From contig OX438742.1 of NCBI GenBank assembly GCA_949316235.1, positions 15,003,315-15,067,314 of the forward strand: 64,000 nucleotides of DNA, given 5' to 3'. Within the stretch, counting starts at the first letter, position 1, and every line of letters starts with the position of its first letter. Both the position numbers and the translations under genes were made by a program. Positions 57,929 through 64,000 of the stretch are shown in pieces. Source of the stretch: Oegoconia quadripuncta (taxonomy: Eukaryota > Arthropoda > Insecta > Lepidoptera > Autostichidae). Below the pieces are notes generated by a model. It was not told the origin of the DNA and did not search any database. It saw only the letters and a program-made list of their open reading frames with translations.

Positions 57929-58113
57929 TTATGTCCCAAATACGCATTGGGCCAGCGTGGTGGACTATGGCCCATACTTCTCATTACGAAGGAAGGCTTA
58001 TATCCCTGCAGTAGGATGTTTACGGGCTGATGATGATGATTGTATATTTGTATTTAACTCATTTCAATGTATATTTTAATGTGTGTGTACAATCAAGTGT
58101 TAAATAAATAAAT
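57929..58113 (+). mobile_element. Short LINE-tail retroposon with 11-bp target-site duplication
   Basis: A 185-bp insertion ends in a TAAATAAATAAA-type tail and is flanked by TATACAAAGCA at 57918-57928 and 58114-58124. Its body (GGGCCAGCGTGGTGGACTA and GATGTTTACGGGCTGATGATG) is the same 3'-end family seen inverted at 24680-24786. The clean duplication marks it as an extreme 5'-truncated reverse-transcribed insertion. Confidence 0.85.
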
Positions 58114-58129
58114 TATACAAAGCACTTGT

Positions 58130-60200
58130 TGAAAGATCTTCAAAACAGTTGAACCTATATAATGGAACAATCTCGCAAAACCCAGCTTTCGAAAATAAAG
58201 AACCATTATCTATTCAGCCGTTTTGGGACTCCAGTACCACAGACAAATATAGACTTCATGTTATAAGCAACACCTCTCTTTTGGCATCGGGAGTTAAAAA
58301 GAATCTACAATAATATTCCCAAATATTTCGGTTCAACAATTCTGCTATAAATTTATACCTAGGCTACGAAAATGGTAACTGTTTCCCAAATCATTTAGTG
58401 CACCACTGTGGATCAGTTTCGTTGTTAGATGAAACCTACACCCACCTGTTTCAGATAATATTCGAATGAACTGAACGTACCGTACGGCCCTGAATAAAAA
58501 GTGCAAAATATTAAAACTTCCCTTTATTTGCACATCTACGAGTGAAAGATAAACGTTTGCTTTGCAAATTTGTGAATAATAAGATGATCTGTTTGTAAGA
58601 TCTGCGCGTTCTTGAAATGCGGGTAATTTAACTCCTGTAATTGAGAATCAGCTATTCGTATACATATTTACTTCTGATTTTAATTACAAAAGATCGCGTT
58701 GCCTACTCTCCCTTTACTCCTCTATTTGTACCTACCAGCACAGAGCAGAAATACATTGATCTATGTGTGCAAGTTCAAATAATTCGCTGCGCGGTCGAAT
58801 GTCCAAAAGAAAAAAAAAATTCCAGCATGGAATATATTCAAAACTTACCCCAAATTAATCAGAAAATTTGTTATAAATATACTTTGCTTTTCCTGAACTT
58901 GGAAATTCAGTGGCCAATTTGCGTGGAATATTGGAGAGCAGATACTCCCGAGGTAATCACATTTTTTCAACAAGATTTAATGCTATACCAATGGTGATCA
59001 AAATTTCTTGACTTGTGATTGGTTAAGTATATTAATATCTTATGCGCAGTTGCACATTATATGATAAATATGACAGAGCTGATGATGCTGTCGGGTATAT
59101 GATGCTGTCGGGTATTTGATGCGGGTGACTGAGAACGGAACTACATTGAAAGCAGTTGTTTTGTCCCTTTTTCAGCGATTAAATTATTTTTCTCTAAGGA
59201 CGGTCTCAGACTTGTAGTCCAAATTCAAAACCGCAGACAGACATTCTACACAAGACACGACAGAAGTTTGCTTGCTTAAGGACCCCCAGCGCAAGAGTGG
59301 TGTTAAGATTTTATAACTTAACCTAATCTGTGAGTCGCACTATTAACCCAAAACGGCTGAACGGATTTCATAACGGTAATTTATTTTCGAAAACTGGTGT
59401 TTGCGAGATCTTTAATGGAAATTAGTTAAGATATTTCGCTTTAAACACAGTTGATTTGGTTATCTGGATTATAATTTTGTTTGGACTTGGACTAGGTGTG
59501 AACACCGTTTCAAATACGGGTAAAAATATTCTGAATCCAAAAGAACAAATACTAATAAAAACTCTATGTACAGTGCAAGCCACTTTTATAAAGATTGCCT
59601 ACTCTCGTTATTTTGTGAAATAGCAAAATTGAATGCAAACATGAATACGCTCCGGTATTAATCCGCTGCTGTTCGACGAATATGTTTTTGTTATACCCAT
59701 TTTTTCGAGTTGTGAAGCCCGCAGGCTATCCAATGTGGTGTGTTTGCGGCATTCACAGATTACGAGTACTATCCCGAACATGAAAAAATAATCCAATAAT
59801 CTATAATGGGTTTGTTAAAAAATTATTGGATACAAGATTGTTACATCATGATTGCCACTTTTGACTTAAATTGCACGTGTGTGTGCATAGAAAATTGGTT
59901 TTGTGTTGGAATTTAGGGATCCCGAATATTCAAGTTCCCGTAGGTATAATCGTACCACAATTTAACAACAAGTTTTATTGTTTTCTGTATGACAAATTAG
60001 ATTGACCGGCTATCAAACGGAGAATAATCAACGCCGGCTATATTTGCTACGCAATTAGAATGCAAATGCATGCGTTACCACAAAATCATTTTGCAAAACC
60101 CCAACGGCCTCCTCTACCTCTCCCACTTCCTGTTACCTCTACCAGTCTGTTGATTACAAAATAAACCTATTTGCTAGGACTGAGGGTATACCCTCTCGTA
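58130..60200. other. No exon recognised
   Basis: Only a short TTAAACACAGTTGATTTGG remnant of family F (59440) and a 17-bp tandem repeat. The 118-codon frame 58641-58997 (+) looks accidental. Confidence 0.45.
59086..59122 (+). repeat. Tandem duplication of about 17 bp
   Basis: GATGCTGTCGGGTAT occurs twice, preceded and followed by further GATG copies. Confidence 0.85.
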
Positions 60201-60204
60201 GGAT

Positions 60205-60345
60205 TTTTGAAACGCAGATTGTGGATTCCAATCCTTATGACACATTTAGTACTCGTCTCGGTTTGGTTGGTGGTAGGACAATTTTAAGAGTCCGCCTTGT
60301 TATAGCTGCCAACATCTTTTCTAAGTCTGCCACCAATAAACGTAT
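60205..60345 (+). repeat. SINE family A, 3'-truncated copy
   Basis: It has a weak B-box region (GTGGATTCCAATCC), TACTCGTCTCGGTTTGGTTG and GTCCGCCTTGTTATAGCTGC, then stops matching after GTCTGCCACCAA. Confidence 0.6.
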
Positions 60346-60470
60346 AGCGTAACATAAGTACCTACTCCACAGCTACCTATTTCATAAGTCCCTTATACCC
60401 AATGGTTCCACTTTTAACTATCCATAAACAAGGGAGATGTCATCCATCATCCCAACTATCCCAACTAATC

Positions 60471-60520
60471 CCAACTAATATTATAAATGCGAAAGTTTGT
60501 GTGTATGTATGTCATGTATT
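60471..60520 (+). mobile_element. Helitron-like 5' end
   Basis: CTAATATTATAAATGCGAAA and GTTTGTGTGTATG. It is preceded by three copies of a 10-bp unit (ATCCCAACTA) at 60449-60478, and nothing further of the element follows. Confidence 0.5.
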
Positions 60521-60524
60521 TCTT

Positions 60525-61030
60525 ATTACAAAACCTACTTAATTTTGCTGTCAAACGCGTAGCTTGAACAGACGGCTTATACTCTACATTTGGTACGGAA
60601 CCCCGAATGTGCAAACCCCGACACACACTTAGCAGGTTTTTAAGCAATATTTGTTAAAGTCATTATTGCATACCTACAATCAACCTAACTAATAGTTCTG
60701 ATACAGAATATATTTGTGAGTTGTGATCTAACGCTCTCATTGGAGGACTGTACTGAGGACAGTATGAAAACAACGCTCGTGCTATTTGTAAACTTAGTGG
60801 CCAACTTTTATATAAATATGTGTCAATTTCCGTATTTTAGTAATAAATGTTAAAGTTGGTTTGGTCTAGTTTACGTGAATGAAATAGGTTTTTTTAAGCT
60901 ATTGGTAGGATTATTTGGTCACGGTTGTTTTTATACAAAAGTTGTTTGAAATCATGAGTACATGCATATCTTTTTGAAAACAAAATAATTTTTAGTTTAA
61001 AAAAGTAAAAACACGCTAGGGTTCCACATG
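60525..61030. other. Nothing clear
   Basis: 60590-60640 has GGTACGGAACCCCGAATG, a remnant of the 'acggaaccct' moth repeat. Confidence 0.45.
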
Positions 61031-61034
61031 CCAC

Positions 61035-61225
61035 CTCCTGGCTCCATCATCAGATCCTCGACACCAAATAAACCAAAATATTGTTAAAAACTCGAGAGGT
61101 TTACTAGTATCCACTGAAGAGTACCACCATCCACCATACCTCCATCATCAGATCAGCTCCAATATACCAAAATATAGCATTGTCATCCGAATTACATACA
61201 CATACCAAGTTTCATTTGAATACGC
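61035..61225 (+). repeat. Interspersed repeat family C, partly duplicated
   Basis: TGGCTCCATCATCAGATC near 61040 and CCTCCATCATCAGATCAGC near 61140, followed by ATAGCATTGTCATCCGAATT. The core thus appears twice in 120 bases. Confidence 0.6.
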
Positions 61226-61344
61226 CAATGAGAACTAGGCTAAATTGATTTCCAAAATTTGTTACCTAGTTGCAAGAGAAGCTATAAAGGCGTGTTAAAA
61301 AGGCCTATGTTGTTTGATTGAGTCCGGACTTAAAATCTAACTAC

Positions 61345-61592
61345 TTAGGCCTCTTTTTATGAACTGTGGGTCAGCTGGCCTTAATCACAATAATGTTAAG
61401 CGAAGATAAGGCCGAAGGTGGGAGCGTTGATGTGAAATCACCAAGTTACTGAGCAGATTGGCTACCTTAGCACAGACAGTCATAACACAAAAATAATGCA
61501 GTCAAAATTGCTGCTTGGCTGTAGACTTAATTAAAATGGCGGTAGTTAGCCAGGCGGACTAAAATGCTATTCCACCTCTACTAACCAATTTT
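61345..61592 (-). repeat. SINE family A, diverged copy
   Basis: It preserves the inverted family order (GGCCTTAATCACAATAATG, CAAAATTGCTGCTTGGC, AGTTAGCCAGGCGGAC) with many substitutions. Confidence 0.7.
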
Positions 61593-61594
61593 TA

Positions 61595-64000
61595 ATTCAA
61601 TCAGCCTACAAGTACGATGTTTGTTAGATTTTCTGTGGGAAACCCCAAGTGGCTCAAATAATCACTTCAGTGTTATTTTTTGTTTTGTTTGGGATGATCA
61701 CTGTCGTGCCGTAAGGACCGCTGTATCCTTAAGAGCTGGATGATTGTAACAGTGTTATTTTAAAAATCCGAAAAGTTGATTGTTATTTTATGAAATGGGT
61801 GGACGCTACGTGGATCTAATCGAAATAGTAATTGAAAATCTGAGCAAATGAAAGCCTCGCAACAGTGTGTACTGAACTGACCACAGATCTACACTAAGTC
61901 GCTGGTACAAACAGGGTGATTTAAAAAAGTTCTTTATACTAAAATTATGCAATTAGTACAATAAAAAATTTAGTTTTTTGACTACAGATTAGCCTCTAGT
62001 GAAAATAAGGTCCAAGATAGAATCGTGCCTTCAAAAACTAATTTTAATAAATTTGTCTCTTTGTGAAAGTTGTTTGTGATAAAGAGTATATGCATGTCTA
62101 TTGATACCAAGAACTAATTAAAAGTCAGCCTATATAAACGCAAAAGTAAATCTGTAAGTATGCTTGTAACCTTTTGACGAGTAAACCTCTAAACCGATTA
62201 TATGGCAGTGAGGTAACCTGTCACTGGATAAGTACAGACAACTTTAAGATGAGATTTTTTAGTTATATCTTCACGATTAAACCTCTGAATCGATGGGATT
62301 GAAATTTGTCCGAGGGATAGCTTGCGACCTGGAGAAGGACATAAGCTTCTTTAGTTAAGTGACACAAACGATAAGCGCGTTAAAGTAATGAAGCCGCGAG
62401 CTGAATGTTTTTTAATAATTGAAAATTTAGTAAACCCCCCAGAAAACAAGTAATTACAACAAATCGACTGAACCGATTTTGATAAAACATATTAAAGAAT
62501 CACTACTATAAAATCTGCTTTCAAATAAAAAAAACCGCATCCAAATCGGTTCAACCGTTTAAAAGCTAAGGCGCCACAAACAGACACACACATACATTTG
62601 GGTTTTAAAAAAATAAACCAACTATGGTACCTTAAGAACGAAATAATTACACTAAAGAAGAAGCGAGACTTTTGTTTATTTATACGAATGTATCTGAGTG
62701 AATCTGAAGTAAAAAATTAGAATCGAGACAGGTCCCAGGTGACTGCGAACGACCCAAGGCTTGGGAGTAAGTTACTCGACTTGCACGGACGTTTGCAAAT
62801 TAGTTTATCTCGAAAGCGTCAGCGGTTCGGTCTCTGTGAACATTTTACCGTCTTCCTCAGAATCTTAATTCTTTTCTCTCTGAGAACTGTTTCATTCCAT
62901 TTACATTAAAGTTTCGCCACGACTCTTGCCATATTGCGGACATCCACTGGATTTTCTGTTGGATTATATTTTGATTTGATAAACAGCTAGCTGTAAATAC
63001 AGTGTTGTTATGAACAGTGAGTTAGCGCAGTAGCGCTTGATCTAAGTTGCGCCTGATATTAAATCAAGAAAGTATGAACACTTTTGAACCCAGAACCTAT
63101 TTGTGGTGCTATCCCTTAAATAAAAAAACGAAAGGTACTCACTGACTAAATACGACATCTCGAAAACTACAGGACGTATGAATCTGGCGGGTAGGTCGTT
63201 TATAGGTAGAAAACGTCAGCTAACAAAACGTATTTCCCGAAATTTTCACGGGTACAGGAAAACGTGATCATTGGGGGTAAACACTCGCTGAGGTAAGATT
63301 AAGGGGAAAATTTGGAAATTCCAATGGTAAATTGAAAACTGCTTGACGTATGAAGTTGAAATTGGTACTTTACTTAAGACGTTATATAGTCAATAACGGA
63401 TTTTTCGAATTTTCTGCAATAAATGCTACACTCGCATATGTAAAATTTTGAAAAATTTGTGAAGTCCGTCAGGATTTTCTTGTTAACAGTAAAAATGGGA
63501 TCATTTCTGTTTTTTTTTAATAATTCCCACAGGAATTTTTCACGGGAATGGACTTATTGCATGTCTAATTTTTATTTAAATCGAGTTTCACGCGGACTAT
63601 GACGCAGGCGGAAAGCCGAGATTGTTAAACATGAAAATCTATAATTAATGTGTCTCGGACAATGGGCCTCATAAGAAAGTCCTAGCACACGTCCCTATTA
63701 CAAGAAACCTCACTGTGAAACCTAATCGCAGAATTAATATAGTATGTTAAAAAAATGTGCTCAAATAGAAAAAAATTGTGCCAGTTTCTTCCTATATCAT
63801 TTCTTTATCCATTTTTTTTTCTTTTCTTGCCATCGACTTGCTAAGTAGAAAATATTTATTTTATAAATTTAAAACCACCATGAAACGGAAACTATGTCCC
63901 AAAGGTTATTACAGAATGCGTGGACATGAACCGCTCGGCAACATCCAATATATAGTATTCTTATTTTTACAATTTATGATAATGAAATGGCATAGGTCAA
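61595..64000. other. No exon recognised
   Basis: 62170-62580 has phrases such as AACCGATTTTGATAAAAC and ATCGGTTCAACCGTTTAAAA that belong to common moth repeats. A degenerate Helitron-like 3' end (ACGCAGGCGGAAAGCCGAG) lies at 63603-63621. Confidence 0.45.

Noticed and set aside
1..64000. CRISPR array, bacterial operons or phage-like system
   Set aside because: No regularly spaced direct repeats, no tightly packed genes, and spliced exons plus insect transposons show that this is animal nuclear DNA.
57052..64000. Next NOS1AP exon (expected to start YEFKAK)
   Set aside because: No matching sequence after a splice acceptor was found by eye, so none is annotated.

Overview
The window looks like intronic or gene-poor DNA from a moth or butterfly. 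It is AT-rich, has no operon-like layout or ribosome binding sites, and carries repeat families that I recognise as typical of Lepidoptera: Helitron-like copies ending in CTAG, three tRNA-headed SINE families, RTE-type and other non-LTR retrotransposon tails, mariner-type elements and a Ty3/gypsy fragment. Most open reading frames are chance frames in this background. Family assignments come from reading the sequence and from memory of protein families; no database search was possible.

Only one piece of conserved host coding sequence is clear. It is a 72-base internal exon at 56980-57051 on the + strand, with good splice sites on both sides, encoding part of the PTB domain of the NOS1AP/CAPON family (carboxyl-terminal PDZ ligand of neuronal nitric oxide synthase). 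I found no other exon of this gene, so much of the window is probably its long introns. Two further host-gene candidates are on the - strand. One is a 264-codon frame (39289-40083, extendable to a splice acceptor at 40124) for a protein I do not recognise. The other is a likely first coding exon at 34155-34290 that ends at a strong splice donor.

Layout: 1-13 kb holds Helitron-like copies, a SINE inserted in another SINE, and a fragment resembling the start of a Crypton-type tyrosine recombinase beside a palindrome. 13-24 kb holds a LINE C-terminal relic, a SINE split by a LINE tail, more SINEs and a GC-rich retroposon with a target-site duplication. 24-38 kb holds an RTE reverse transcriptase C-terminus, Helitron and SINE copies, and long stretches without recognisable content. 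38-43 kb holds the unknown 264-aa frame and a broken mariner (DD34D). 44-48.3 kb is a layered insertion: a Ty3/gypsy gag-protease fragment, cut by a 5'-truncated LINE, which is itself interrupted in its tail by a nearly intact DD41D-type Tc1/mariner element with terminal inverted repeats of about 280 bp. 48-64 kb holds a Helitron helicase C-terminal relic, SINEs, LINE tails, the NOS1AP exon, and a short retroposon with an 11-bp target-site duplication.

Apart from the NOS1AP exon, nothing here forms a working pathway. The best leads for novelty are the unknown 264-aa protein, the candidate first exon, the DD41D element, and several unexplained hairpins.
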